From the NCBI RefSeq assembly GCF_001189245.1, contig NZ_LFIQ01000114.1:338195-371784 (forward strand): a stretch of 33,590 nucleotides of DNA, in the 5' to 3' direction. Shown here one piece after another: positions 24,710 through 32,809 of the stretch. The stretch is from Bradyrhizobium pachyrhizi. Its GTDB lineage: Bacteria; Pseudomonadota; Alphaproteobacteria; Rhizobiales; Xanthobacteraceae. The position numbers and the translations under genes are program-made. The notes under the pieces were generated by a model, which saw nothing but the letters and a program-made list of their open reading frames with translations, was not told the origin of the DNA and made no database searches. Each line of letters begins with the position of its first letter. Position 1 is the stretch's first letter.

Positions 24710-26281
24710 TTGCGCTATCTCTTCGAGGAGTACGCACTCGACACGGACCGGCGCGAGTTGCATCGCGGAACGGACATGGTTTCCGTCGCGCCGCAGGTAT
24801 TCGACCTGCTCGACTTTCTGATCCGCAACAGGGACCGCGTCGTCAGCAAAGACGACGTCATCCACGCCATCTGGAATGGGCGCAGTGTGTCCGATGCAGC
24901 CTTGACCACTCGGTTAAACGCTGCGCGGAGCGCAATCGGCGACTCCGGTGAGCAGCAGCGCCTCATCAAGACACTGCCACGCAAAGGTTTCCGGTTCATC
25001 GGTGCGGTCCGGGAAGAGCGGACGACGGCAAGCGCGGCAAGGGGCGCCGAGCCGATAGAACCGCGGCAGCCTCCCCTCAAGCTCCCCGACAAGCCCTCGA
25101 TTGCCGTGCTGCCCTTCCAGAACCTTAGCGCCGACCCGGAGCAGGAGTATTTCGCCGACGGCGTCGTAGAAGACATCACGATGGCCCTGTCGCGGTTTCA
25201 TTGGCTGCTTGTGATCGCGCGCAATTCGAGTTTCACCTACAAGGGCCGGCCCGTCGACATCAAGCAGGTCGGCCGCGAACTCGCGGTGCGCTATGTGCTC
25301 GAAGGGAGCGTGCGCAAGGCCGGAAACCGCATTCGTATCGCCGGTCAGCTTATCGATGCTGAAACCGGCGCGCATCTCTGGGCCGACCGCCTTGACGGCG
25401 CGCTCGAAGATATCTTCGATCTACAGGACCAGGTGACGTCTACCGTGGTAGGCGCAATCGCACCCATGCTGCAGCGCGAGGAAATCAAGCGAGCCACGCG
25501 CAAGCCAACCGAAAATCTGGAGGCATATGACTATTACCTGCGCGGCTTGGCGACCGCTCGTCGGTGGACGAAGGATGCAAACAGCGAAGCGCTCCAGCTC
25601 TTCTACAAGGCGATCCAGCTCGATTCCGGTCTGGCGTGCGCCTATGGCATGGCCGGATGGTGCTACATCCAGCGTAGAGCGCGACGCTGGATGATCGATC
25701 GTGCGCAGGAAACTGCCGAAGCTACGCGGCTCGGATGGAAGGCCGTGCATCTGGGAGCAGATGACCCGGCAGCGATGTGCATGGGAGCATATGTACTCGC
25801 CTTCATAGCGCACAAATTCGATGATGCCATTGCGTTCGTGGATCGCGGACTGACGATCAATCCGAACCTGGCAATGGCTTGGAATCTCGGTGCTTGGGTC
25901 AGAGCCTTCAGAGGCGAGCCCGACCTCGTGCTTGACTACGCCGCGCGTGCCATGCGCCTGAGCCCGCTCGATCCGTCGATGTACGCCAACCACGGAGCCG
26001 TATCGTATGCGCATTTTCTCTCGGGCCACTACGATATGGCATCGTCATGGGCCGAAAAGACATTGCGCGACAATCCGAATTTCCTGCTGGCCATCTGCAT
26101 GTTCGCCGCCAGCAATGCGCTCACCGGACGCCTCGAGCCGGCTCAAAAGGCCATCGCACGTGTACGCGAACGCGCTCCCAATTTGCGCATCTCCAATCTG
26201 GAAGAGCTGGCGCCATTTCGTCGAGCGGAGGATCTTGCGCGCTTTATCAAAGGCCTCCGCGAAGCAGGGCTTCCCGAATGA
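24710..26281 (+). CDS. Winged-helix/TolB-like/TPR regulator (adenylate-cyclase-like N-terminus, no cyclase domain)
   Basis: A 523-residue protein starting at TTG 24710 (LRYLFEEYALDTDRREL), preceded by AAGGGA 8 nt upstream. It has an OmpR/PhoB-type winged helix at residues 1-95 (...VFDLLDFLIRNRDRVVSKDDV... RLIKTLPRKGFRF). A proline-rich linker leads to a TolB-N-like domain (PSIAVLPFQNLSADPEQEYFADG, then VRYVLEGSVRKAGNRIRIAG), and the C-terminal half consists of TPR-like repeats (about 280-500). Proteins of this layout are often annotated as adenylate cyclases, but I see no class III cyclase catalytic domain, so it is best called a regulator. There is no transmembrane segment. Target genes are unknown. 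It is probably monocistronic. Confidence 0.88.
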   Translation: MRYLFEEYALDTDRRELHRGTDMVSVAPQVFDLLDFLIRNRDRVVSKDDVIHAIWNGRSVSDAALTTRLNAARSAIGDSGEQQRLIKTLPRKGFRFIGAVREERTTASAARGAEPIEPRQPPLKLPDKPSIAVLPFQNLSADPEQEYFADGVVEDITMALSRFHWLLVIARNSSFTYKGRPVDIKQVGRELAVRYVLEGSVRKAGNRIRIAGQLIDAETGAHLWADRLDGALEDIFDLQDQVTSTVVGAIAPMLQREEIKRATRKPTENLEAYDYYLRGLATARRWTKDANSEALQLFYKAIQLDSGLACAYGMAGWCYIQRRARRWMIDRAQETAEATRLGWKAVHLGADDPAAMCMGAYVLAFIAHKFDDAIAFVDRGLTINPNLAMAWNLGAWVRAFRGEPDLVLDYAARAMRLSPLDPSMYANHGAVSYAHFLSGHYDMASSWAEKTLRDNPNFLLAICMFAASNALTGRLEPAQKAIARVRERAPNLRISNLEELAPFRRAEDLARFIKGLREAGLPE

Positions 26282-26396
26282 CCGTGAATGCGCGGCTCGC
26301 CCTTGGAGCCGCCGTCGACCCGACCAATTGCGTCGGTCTCCGACGCCAAGGCCCGGTTTGAGCCAGACATCGGAACCTTACGAGTACTCGCCCTAA

Positions 26397-26495
26397 AGCA
26401 TGATCCGGAAAAGTGCGAAGCGGTTTTCCGAAAAGATCATGCTCAAACAAAAGGCCAAAGCGCGATGACGATTCAACCTAATCTCATCGCGCTTT
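26397..26495. repeat. Compound palindromic repeat (family F) ending in the tetR stop codon
   Basis: Outer arms are AGCATGATC (26397-26405) and GATCATGCT (26435-26443). Inner arms are CGGAAAA (26406-26412) and TTTTCCG (26424-26430). A second palindrome, AAAGCGCGATGA (26457-26468) and TCATCGCGCTTT (26484-26495), ends inside the TAA stop codon of the tetR gene (26494-26496). It is a well-known dispersed Bradyrhizobium/Rhizobiales type, as I recall it. The preceding stretch from 26282 holds nothing recognised. Confidence 0.85.
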
Positions 26496-27108
26496 AGTTT
26501 ACCTTCGTCTTTTTCGCCGGCGCCTTGGCCGCGGCGGCACGTCCCAGCACCGCCTCGCGGCCCGCCGACAGGATCTCGTCGGACATTTCGCCGCTTCCGG
26601 CGATACGCGACATCACGATGGTGCCCATCATGGTCGCCAGCGTCGCCGTCGCCTGCTTGCGGGCGGCCTTGCGCGGCACGTCCAGGATCTGGTCGGCCAT
26701 CATGTCGATCATCTGGTCGAGCTTGAGGGCAAACGCCTTGCGGGTCTTCGGGCTCTCGCGGGCGATCTCGGCGCCGAGCGCCGGGATCGCGCAGCCCTGG
26801 CCGGGATCGTCGCGGTGCACCGCCGAAAGATAGCCGTCGATGATGGTCGAAAGCCGCTTCTCCGGCGGCGTGTCCGCGGCGACCTTGCGCCAGCGCTCGA
26901 TGGCGCGGTCCATCGCGTAGCTGAAGGCCTCGATCACCAGCGCCTCGCGCGAGTCGAAATGCGCGTAGAAGCCGCCATGGGTCAGGCCGGCGTCCTTCAT
27001 CAGGTCGGCGACGCCGATGCCGTGGGCGCCCCGCTCGCGCAGCCGCGTCGCGGCCTTCTTGACGATCCGCGCGTGGGTCTCCTGCTTGTGTTCTTTCGAA
27101 TAGCGCAT
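26494..27108 (-). CDS. TetR/AcrR-family regulator
   Basis: A 204-residue regulator with an N-terminal TetR helix-turn-helix: RIVKKAATRLRERGAHGIGV, then LMKDAGLTHGGFYAHFDSREAL (the GGFYAHF element is the family hallmark), followed by an all-helical ligand-binding domain. The C-terminus is a lysine- and alanine-rich tail (AAAAKAPAKKTKVN), and its TAA stop lies in a palindromic repeat. It lies downstream of the PaaI-thioesterase gene on the same strand, with its own 60-nt AT-rich leader. The leader shares ATCATATAA with that of the thioesterase gene, consistent with autoregulation and control of the thioesterase. Ligand unknown. Confidence 0.92.
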   Translation of the reverse strand: MRYSKEHKQETHARIVKKAATRLRERGAHGIGVADLMKDAGLTHGGFYAHFDSREALVIEAFSYAMDRAIERWRKVAADTPPEKRLSTIIDGYLSAVHRDDPGQGCAIPALGAEIARESPKTRKAFALKLDQMIDMMADQILDVPRKAARKQATATLATMMGTIVMSRIAGSGEMSDEILSAGREAVLGRAAAAKAPAKKTKVN

Positions 27109-27131
27109 GCCGCTCTCATGGAATGTTTCTA

Positions 27132-27140
27132 ATCATATAA
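27132..27140. promoter_or_regulatory. Putative TetR operator (upstream of tetR)
   Basis: ATCATATAA lies 24-32 nt upstream of the tetR start codon within TTTCTAATCATATAATAGC. The reverse complement is at 27732-27740 upstream of the thioesterase gene. A shared sequence in two neighbouring leaders suggests a common regulator, most simply the TetR protein. The match is only 9 bp in AT-rich DNA, so it could be chance or overlapping -10-type sequence. Confidence 0.4.
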
Positions 27141-27168
27141 TAGCAGATTTGCGGCCGGAATGCTGCAG

Positions 27169-27720
27169 TTATTTCGCCTTGTCGGGCACTTTGGGTTCCC
27201 CGCCGAGCATCGAAAACGTCGCGGTCGCGTGCAGCGCAAGATTGCCCCTGCCGTCGCGGACGAAGCCCTCGGCGTAGCTGGTCTGGCGGCCGAGCTTGAT
27301 CACCTTGCCTTCGGCGCTGATGGTGCCCGACCGTGCCGACAGCGGCCGCAGATAGGTCAGCTTGAGGTCGAGCGTCACCGAGGTCTGCCCCGCCGGCAGC
27401 ATGGTCGAGATCGCGCAGCCCATCGCGGTATCGAGCAGCGCCGCGGCGGTCGCGCCGTGCAGCAGGCCGATGGTGTTTTCCAGGCTCTCATGCGGCTCGA
27501 GTTCCATCACGATGCGGCCCTCGTCGACCACCGCCATGCGGAAGCCGATCAGTTTCGCCATCGGCGGCGGCGGCAACCGGCCATCGCGGATCGCGCGCAT
27601 CGCCTCGATCCCGGACATCGGCAGCGCCGCCTTCGCCACGGGTCCCGGCGCCTGCCATTCCACCACGCGGGCGCGCCGCAAATCGGGCGAATGAAGATCG
27701 ATGCTTTCGGCGGCAGTCAT
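27169..27720 (-). CDS. PaaI-family hotdog thioesterase
   Basis: A 183-residue single-hotdog thioesterase (PaaI/4HBT-type). The hallmark HG-A-LLDTAMG segment appears as GLLHGATAAALLDTAMGCA, where many homologues have HGG. The sequence continues TSVTLDLKLTYLRPL and RQTSYAEGFVRDGRG. Such proteins hydrolyse acyl- or aryl-CoA thioesters, often to relieve trapping of CoA. It lies upstream of the tetR gene on the same strand and is probably regulated by it. ATG at 27718-27720; an AT-rich leader of about 20 nt contains the shared ATCATATAA element. Substrate unknown. Confidence 0.9.
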   Translation of the reverse strand: MTAAESIDLHSPDLRRARVVEWQAPGPVAKAALPMSGIEAMRAIRDGRLPPPPMAKLIGFRMAVVDEGRIVMELEPHESLENTIGLLHGATAAALLDTAMGCAISTMLPAGQTSVTLDLKLTYLRPLSARSGTISAEGKVIKLGRQTSYAEGFVRDGRGNLALHATATFSMLGGEPKVPDKAK

Positions 27721-27731
27721 GACGGCTCCAT

Positions 27732-27740
27732 TTATATGAT
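27732..27740. promoter_or_regulatory. Putative TetR operator (upstream of thioesterase)
   Basis: TTATATGAT, the reverse complement of ATCATATAA at 27132-27140, lies 12-20 nt upstream of the thioesterase start. It is embedded in the AT-rich stretch ATTTATATGATAATTATAAT that is unlike the rest of this GC-rich region. This could be promoter plus operator. Confidence 0.4.
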
Positions 27741-27826
27741 AATTATAATTCTATAGATCCGTGTCCCTCGGCGCAACCGCCGCACCCGGTCCTTGACAGA
27801 GCCATGCTTTGTCCGGGACATGGCCC

Positions 27827-27910
27827 AAGTCATTCCGAGGCGACGCAAGCGTCGAACCCGGAATCCCGAGATTCCGGGTCTGGTGCTTGCGCACCATCCC
27901 GGAATGACTT
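27827..27910. repeat. Palindromic intergenic repeat (family G)
   Basis: Perfect 11-bp outer arms AAGTCATTCCG (27827-27837) and CGGAATGACTT (27900-27910) enclose three hairpins: CGACGCAAGCGTCG (27841-27854), CCCGGAATC...GATTCCGGG (27857-27878) and GGTGCTTGCGCACC (27882-27895). It occupies most of the gap between the divergent thioesterase and enoyl-CoA hydratase genes. Confidence 0.85.
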
Positions 27911-27941
27911 GTCGATCCAATCCTGCGCCGGGACTTTTTCC

Positions 27942-28712
27942 ATGGACATGCTCAATCCCCACTGCGGCATCGCCCGCGACGACAGAGGCGTCGTCCGCCT
28001 GACCATCTGCAACGCCGGCAAGCTGAACATCGTGAGTTCCGCCGTCACCAACGGCGTGCGCGAGGGCTTTGAGCATCTGGCCGCCGATCCGAGCATCCGC
28101 GCGGTGATCCTGACCGGCGAAAGCGAGCGCAGCATGATCGGCGGCGCCGACATCAAGGAAATGGCGAGGCTCGACCAGCCATCCGCCGAAGCATTCATCA
28201 GCCGGCTGCGCGACCTCTGCGAGGCCGTGCGCAAATTCCCGGCGCCGGTGATCGCCCGCCTGCCCGGCTGGTGCCTCGGCGGCGGCCTCGAGGTCGCGGC
28301 GGCCTGCGACGTCCGCGTCGCCGCGCATGACGCGATGTTCGGCATGCCCGAGGTGCGCGTCGGCATCCCCTCGGTGATCCACGCCGCGCTGCTGCCGCGC
28401 CTGATCGGCTGGGGCCGCGCCCGCTGGCTGATGATGACCGCGGAGAACATCGACGCTCAAACCGCGCTCGCCTGGGGCCTGGTCGACACCGTGGCAAAAC
28501 CCGGCGGCCTCGACCAAGCCGTCGAGCACACCGTCAAGGCGCTGCTGGAATGCGGCCCCGAGGCGCTACGGATCCAGAAGGATCTGCTGCGGCAATGGGA
28601 AGAGCTGCCGCTGACCGAGTCGGTGAACCTCAGCGTCGGCGTGTTCGGAAAGTCGTTCCAGACCGGCGAGCCGCAGCGGCTGCTGCAGGGGTTTTTGGAT
28701 CGGAAGCGGTAG
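27942..28712 (+). CDS. Enoyl-CoA hydratase/isomerase family protein
   Basis: A 256-residue crotonase-family protein. The oxyanion-hole segment is MIGGADIKEM (about 65-74), and the two glutamates used by enoyl-CoA hydratases are at E117 (LGGGLEVAAACD) and E137 (GMPEVRVGIPS). Hydration of a trans-2-enoyl-CoA to the (S)-3-hydroxyacyl-CoA is predicted. The ATG at 27942 follows a palindromic repeat; the frame is open to 27804 but the upstream part is repeat. It is divergent from the thioesterase gene. It is a possible supplier of the methacrylyl-CoA hydratase step absent from the valine operon, though there is no linkage in sequence. Confidence 0.9.
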   Translation: MDMLNPHCGIARDDRGVVRLTICNAGKLNIVSSAVTNGVREGFEHLAADPSIRAVILTGESERSMIGGADIKEMARLDQPSAEAFISRLRDLCEAVRKFPAPVIARLPGWCLGGGLEVAAACDVRVAAHDAMFGMPEVRVGIPSVIHAALLPRLIGWGRARWLMMTAENIDAQTALAWGLVDTVAKPGGLDQAVEHTVKALLECGPEALRIQKDLLRQWEELPLTESVNLSVGVFGKSFQTGEPQRLLQGFLDRKR

Positions 28713-28722
28713 CCGCCAGCGC

Positions 28723-30135
28723 TCAGCTCGAGACAGGGATTTCGATCAACACCAGCGTGCCGCGGCCCGGTTCGCTCTCCAGCGCGATCCGGCCGCTGAG
28801 CGACGACACGACGGTGTTAAAGGCGATGTGCAGGCCGAGGCCGATATTGCCCCGCTCCCGCCCGGTGGTGAAGAACGGATCGAACACGCGGGCTTGCAAA
28901 TCCTCGCGGATGCCGACGCCTTGGTCGGCGCAGGCGATCCGCGCCAGCGCCTGATCCGGCTGCGTCACCGTCATGGTGAAGCGTCCGCCGCGGCCGTCGG
29001 GATAAGCGTGCGCCGCGGCGTTGAACGCCAGATTGCTGATCACCTGCGCCAGCGCGCCGGGATAGCTGCTCAGAACGATGCCTTGCGGGCAATCGAGTTC
29101 GACGATCAATCCCTGCCGGGACAGCAGCGGCCCGAGCTTCGCGATCAGCTCGGACAGCCATCCGCCGAGCTCGAATGTATGGCGCTCCTCGTCGGCGTGG
29201 TGGATGGCGACCTGCTTGAAGCTGTGCACCATCTCGGATGCCCGATGCAGGTTTTCCGAGGTCAGTCGAAGGCCGTTCTCGATCCGTGCAATGCCCCTTG
29301 TCAGGTCGGAGCGCCGGACGGCTGCGCCCTTCAGCGCCTCGCCCATCGCGCGAAGGTCCGCCTCCATGGTCGTTGATGTGGTCAGCGCCAGGCCAAGCGG
29401 CGTGCTGACCTCATGTGCGACACCGGCGACGAGCTGCCCGAGCGAGGCCAGCTTCTCGGCCTGCACGAGCTGCGATTGCGTTGCGTGCAAATCGCGCAAC
29501 GAGGCTTCCGAGCGCTCCTTTTCACGTTTCAGCGCCTGCGCCGTCCGGAACTGCTGGCGCGCGCGGAACTCGCGGGCGGCGACGGCGTAAAGCGACAATG
29601 CATAGGCATTGATGACGAGGGAATGATTGATGAAGCGCAAGCCCGGCGGCAACGCCGGCCCGAGTGATTCAGCGATGCATAGCGCAATCCATGTCGTGAG
29701 ACAGAACACGGCTAGCGGCCCGATCCGGAGCGGCAGCATGGTCGAGACGAACAGGATCACCATCATCACGCCGGGTGCCGCATAGGTGAATCCCGAGGGC
29801 AGCACGAGGTAGACGCTCGGCAGCACGCAGCCTGGAACGACGCAATAGACGAGGAAGATCGTCTCGGCCCACGGCTTCATCGCGGGCACCGAGAGCAAGG
29901 CGGTGAGCGGCAGCAGGACCAGCACGGCGACCCCGCCGCGGATCGCCAGCGTGGTCGCCACGACGTCAGGATAGAGCACCCAATCCCAGAACGCATATCC
30001 GGCATAGGTAAAGGCGCCGAGCAGCATCGCGACCTGTGTCCAGCCGATATTGCCCCGCACGTACTGGTCTACAAATCGGCGCTCCTCGACGATGTCGTCG
30101 AATCGCAGTCCAAGGCGGGTCAAAAGACGGAGCAT
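28723..30135 (-). CDS. Orphan membrane sensor histidine kinase
   Basis: A 470-residue protein from the ATG at 30135 (a GTG at 30177 would add 14 residues). The N-terminal half has about six hydrophobic segments (about 34-52, 63-83, 90-112, 119-137, 142-160, 171-187) and no recognisable periplasmic sensor domain. A coiled-coil linker (about 190-230) leads to the H-box GQLVAGVAHEVSTPLGLAL with H241. The ATPase domain has N-box ISNLAFNAAAHA (about 366-377), G1 DQGVGI (404-409), F-box FDPFFTTG (418-425) and G2 GLGL (432-435). It should autophosphorylate on H241 and signal at the inner membrane. No receiver-domain protein is encoded in the window, so its partner is unknown. It converges on the enoyl-CoA hydratase gene with 10 nt between. 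Confidence 0.92.
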   Translation of the reverse strand: MLRLLTRLGLRFDDIVEERRFVDQYVRGNIGWTQVAMLLGAFTYAGYAFWDWVLYPDVVATTLAIRGGVAVLVLLPLTALLSVPAMKPWAETIFLVYCVVPGCVLPSVYLVLPSGFTYAAPGVMMVILFVSTMLPLRIGPLAVFCLTTWIALCIAESLGPALPPGLRFINHSLVINAYALSLYAVAAREFRARQQFRTAQALKREKERSEASLRDLHATQSQLVQAEKLASLGQLVAGVAHEVSTPLGLALTTSTTMEADLRAMGEALKGAAVRRSDLTRGIARIENGLRLTSENLHRASEMVHSFKQVAIHHADEERHTFELGGWLSELIAKLGPLLSRQGLIVELDCPQGIVLSSYPGALAQVISNLAFNAAAHAYPDGRGGRFTMTVTQPDQALARIACADQGVGIREDLQARVFDPFFTTGRERGNIGLGLHIAFNTVVSSLSGRIALESEPGRGTLVLIEIPVSS

Positions 30136-30250
30136 TACAATATCAAACGAAAAAGGCCTGGCACTGGAACTTGGCACTGCAAATGGAGCGTCGAAAATGA
30201 TCTACGACAGCTTGCCCGCGCTGTCGCGTCCTTTTGGCGCATCGGCGACC

Positions 30251-30270
30251 GCGGCGCGGCATCGCGCCGC
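30251..30270. terminator. Hairpin after the MFS gene
   Basis: GCGGCGCG-GCAT-CGCGCCGC is a perfect 8-bp GC stem with a 4-nt loop, 6 nt beyond the stop codon of the MFS gene (minus strand). There is no U-tract, so it may only stabilise the 3' end. Confidence 0.45.
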
Positions 30271-30275
30271 GCCCC

Positions 30276-31535
30276 TCACCGGGCGTTGGCCGGGGCGTGG
30301 GTCGGCCAGAGGTCGGCGCGCCAGTGCAGCGCGATCGCCAGCATGGCGATGAAGCCGGCGGCGGCGAGCAGCGTGCCGGTCGCGGTGTAGCCGATCAGGT
30401 CGATCAGGCTGCCGGCAGCGAGCAGCCCGAGCGGCAGGCCGTAGATCACCATCATGCGCACGCCCATGACGCGACCGCGCAGATGCGCGCTGGCGTTGCG
30501 CATCAGCATCACGGCGGCCGAGATCATCGACATGCTCTGCGCGATGCCGGCGAGCAGCAGGCAGGCCATCGCGACCGGCATGGTCCGGAGCTCGACGAAC
30601 ACCAGGAGCATGGCGTACCAGGCGAGCGTCGCGCCGATCAGAAGCCGCGCGATGCGTACCCCGCCGGCCATGCTGAGCGTGATCGAGCCGATCAGCGAGC
30701 CCACCGCAAAGCTTGCCGAGAGATAGCCGAGCCCGGTCTGGTCGGTAAGGAAGATGTCGCGCGCGACATAGGGCAACAGGCCGTTGGTCAGTGGAAACGC
30801 GGTGAGGTTGGCCAGGAACGCGACGCAGAGCGCGGCGCGCATGCCCGGGCCGCTCCAGGCATAGACGATGCCCTCCTTGAGGTCGCGCAGCAGCTTTGAA
30901 CCCGGCGCGTCGCCGGCCGCGAGATCGGTCGTGCCATGCGACTTGGGGCGGCTCATGCAGAGCATCAGGATGGCGGCGACGAAATAGAAGCCGGCGATCC
31001 CGACGTAGACATAGCCGATGCCGAGCGCCGCGAACAATCCGGCCCCGGTCAGGGCTCCTGCGATGCGCGCCGAGTCCTGCGTGGTGCGCGCCAGGCTGAT
31101 GGCGCCCACCAGCTGCTCCGGCGGCATGATGTCGGCGAGCAGCGCGCCGCGCACCCCGAGATCCGACGGGCGGATCACGCCCATGATCGCGACGATGATC
31201 ATGACGTTGAGCGGGGCGAGATGCCCGGTCAGCGCTAGCGTCATGATGGTGCCGGCGAGCGCCGTATAGGCAAAGCGCATCACGGCCAAGAGATCGCGGT
31301 GCCCCATGCGGTCGCCGATCATGCCGACGACCGGCGCGACCAGCGTGCCGACATATTGCAGCGACGCCAGCACGGTCAACAGCAGCACCGAGCCGGTCTC
31401 GACCATGATGTACCAGCCGAGCACCAGCGTCTCGACCTCGAACGCCCACGAGGTGAGCAGATCGGACGGCCATTGAAAGCGATAGCTGCGGATGCGAAAT
31501 GGCGCGAGCGCGGAGGTCCGCGTGGTCCCGCTCAA
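30276..31535 (-). CDS. MFS transporter (MFS_3/EntS-like)
   Basis: A 419-residue integral membrane protein with about 12 hydrophobic segments and the MFS A-motif GMIGDRMGHRDLL between helices 2 and 3. A second conserved stretch is LLADIMPPEQLVGAISLART. The layout resembles the MFS_3 branch, which includes enterobactin exporter EntS and many rhizobial relatives. The frame opens with TTG at 31535 and no in-frame ATG lies nearby, so the start is uncertain; the sequence from SALAPFRIRSYRFQW on is surely coding. There is no obvious operon partner. Substrate unknown. Confidence 0.88.
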   Translation of the reverse strand: MSGTTRTSALAPFRIRSYRFQWPSDLLTSWAFEVETLVLGWYIMVETGSVLLLTVLASLQYVGTLVAPVVGMIGDRMGHRDLLAVMRFAYTALAGTIMTLALTGHLAPLNVMIIVAIMGVIRPSDLGVRGALLADIMPPEQLVGAISLARTTQDSARIAGALTGAGLFAALGIGYVYVGIAGFYFVAAILMLCMSRPKSHGTTDLAAGDAPGSKLLRDLKEGIVYAWSGPGMRAALCVAFLANLTAFPLTNGLLPYVARDIFLTDQTGLGYLSASFAVGSLIGSITLSMAGGVRIARLLIGATLAWYAMLLVFVELRTMPVAMACLLLAGIAQSMSMISAAVMLMRNASAHLRGRVMGVRMMVIYGLPLGLLAAGSLIDLIGYTATGTLLAAAGFIAMLAIALHWRADLWPTHAPANAR

Positions 31536-31763
31536 GACGCGATGACGCGTGTCACGGCGTGTCCTGCCCTTTTTCCTTGTTCTTCTGGGTCTTGGTTCTT
31601 GGTCGTGCTTGCGGCGCTTTGAATCTGTCTTGAGTCGCTTGGGAAAATGCCCTGTTCCGGCAGCGTAGCGCCGAGGCGATTGGTGTCAATCGAAGCCGCC
31701 GCATGCGGCCATGCACGATGGTATCCGCGGCGACGGGATAGCGCAGCCTCGCGAAGCGCAGGC
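31536..31763. other. Intergenic stretch without a recognised gene
   Basis: This 228-nt stretch separates the MFS start and the end of the membrane-protein gene (same strand). It contains a T- and G-rich low-complexity run of near-repeats of TTGGTTCTTGGTC around 31580-31610 and a GCCTGCGCTTCGCGAGGC-like hairpin at about 31745-31765. I see no gene or confident promoter. Confidence 0.4.
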
Positions 31764-32426
31764 CTACACCGGCGGCACGGCGCGCCGCAGCATGAAATGG
31801 GTGGGTATGAAAGCGAGCAGCGGCAGGCCGATCATCAGGCCGGCCAGCCACACCAGCGGCGGCACGAAGCCTTGCGCCGCCCTGTCGCTTGTGCCGAAGA
31901 CGTAGTTGATGTTGACCGGAGTCGTGCCCGGGTCCGGCCGCGGTCCCGGCATCACAAAGTAGCAGATCAGCAGCAGCGCCCATGCCAGCACGCTCCAGGC
32001 GATCAGCGCGCGCTGGTCATAGCCGAGCCGCCAGACCAGGAATAGCAGCAGGAACGGCAGCCAGCCGTGGAAGCCCGACAGGAACCGCAGGAACAGCGAC
32101 AGGTTCTGGTCGAACATGTAGTCCGTCATTCCGGTGAGCGAGTAGCCGGCGACATGGGCGAGAAAGTCGATCACCCAAAATGTTTGCGGCACAAGGAGTC
32201 CGACGGCGCACATCGAAATCAACAGCGCGCTCTCGGTCCAGATCCCGATCAAGGTGAGGATCAGGCAGACGTCGCAGAAATACAGAAAGTTGGTCGGCCC
32301 GTACCAGTAGGTGTACACCGGCACCAGGACGGCCATGAAGGCGCTGAAGCCGATCTTGACGGAGAGCGGAATGCGGGCGGACGGCTGCTCGACGGCGATC
32401 ACGGACATTGCGGTGGGACTTTCCAT
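31764..32426 (-). CDS. Uncharacterised multi-pass membrane protein
   Basis: A 220-residue protein with about six hydrophobic segments, beginning ARIPLSVKIGFSAFMAVLVP and continuing YWYGPTNFLYFCDVCLILTLIG, HVAGYSLTGMTDYMFD and a C-terminal APP-type tail after FIPTHFMLRRA. YWYGPTN and the TGMTDYMFD loop look conserved rather than random, and the hydrophilic loop ICYFVMPGPRPDPGTTPVNI sits between segments. I do not recognise a family with a known function. The ATG at 32426 is used; an ATG at 32408 or the TTG far upstream are alternatives. There is no signal for secretion. It lies on the same strand as the MFS gene but is separated by 228 nt. Confidence 0.65.
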   Translation of the reverse strand: MESPTAMSVIAVEQPSARIPLSVKIGFSAFMAVLVPVYTYWYGPTNFLYFCDVCLILTLIGIWTESALLISMCAVGLLVPQTFWVIDFLAHVAGYSLTGMTDYMFDQNLSLFLRFLSGFHGWLPFLLLFLVWRLGYDQRALIAWSVLAWALLLICYFVMPGPRPDPGTTPVNINYVFGTSDRAAQGFVPPLVWLAGLMIGLPLLAFIPTHFMLRRAVPPV

Positions 32427-32602
32427 TGCACAATCCGCCAGCCCTAGCGCCGGCTCGGTAAACAGACCCGTATTCCGCAACCTTGAATTGATCGGCGTTC
32501 GGAATTCGGTTAACGCCAACTCAGCGGTGCCGGTACAGTTTTAGCTGCCCGCGCGCGCGATGATCGTGCTAGCATGCCTGTTCCGAAGCCGCGGAGGACG
32601 AC

Positions 32603-32770
32603 ATGAACGCCTTCGAAGTTTTCGCGATCTACCTGGCGCCCTTTGTGATCATCGCGATCGCAATCCGGCTGCTGATGCGGCGTTATGCCGTCGACCTGCC
32701 GGACGTCCAGAAACAAGCGGGCTCCGCGCCGAAGCGACGATTTCTGCTCGGCGCCTGGCGGTCGGATTAG
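32603..32770 (+). CDS. Small (55-residue) single-span membrane protein
   Basis: The frame MNAFEVFAIYLAPFVIIAIA continues into IRLLMRRYAVDLPDVQKQ and a short basic tail, ending in TAG at 32768-32770. GGAGG lies about 6 nt before the ATG, and codon use is typical of the region. One hydrophobic segment at about residues 4-24 is followed by a positively charged cytoplasmic tail. It starts in the gap after the divergent membrane-protein gene. Function unknown; its reality rests on the strong ribosome-binding site and the membrane-like composition. Confidence 0.65.
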   Translation: MNAFEVFAIYLAPFVIIAIAIRLLMRRYAVDLPDVQKQAGSAPKRRFLLGAWRSD

Positions 32771-32809
32771 ATCAGCCGCGCGAGCGAATGGATCGACGCC
32801 GACGCTCCA

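Noticed and set aside
27941..28712. Reading the enoyl-CoA hydratase from the upstream frame start at 27804
   Set aside because: Codons 27804-27941 are inside a palindromic repeat and give no crotonase-family sequence. The ATG at 27942 matches the usual N-terminus.
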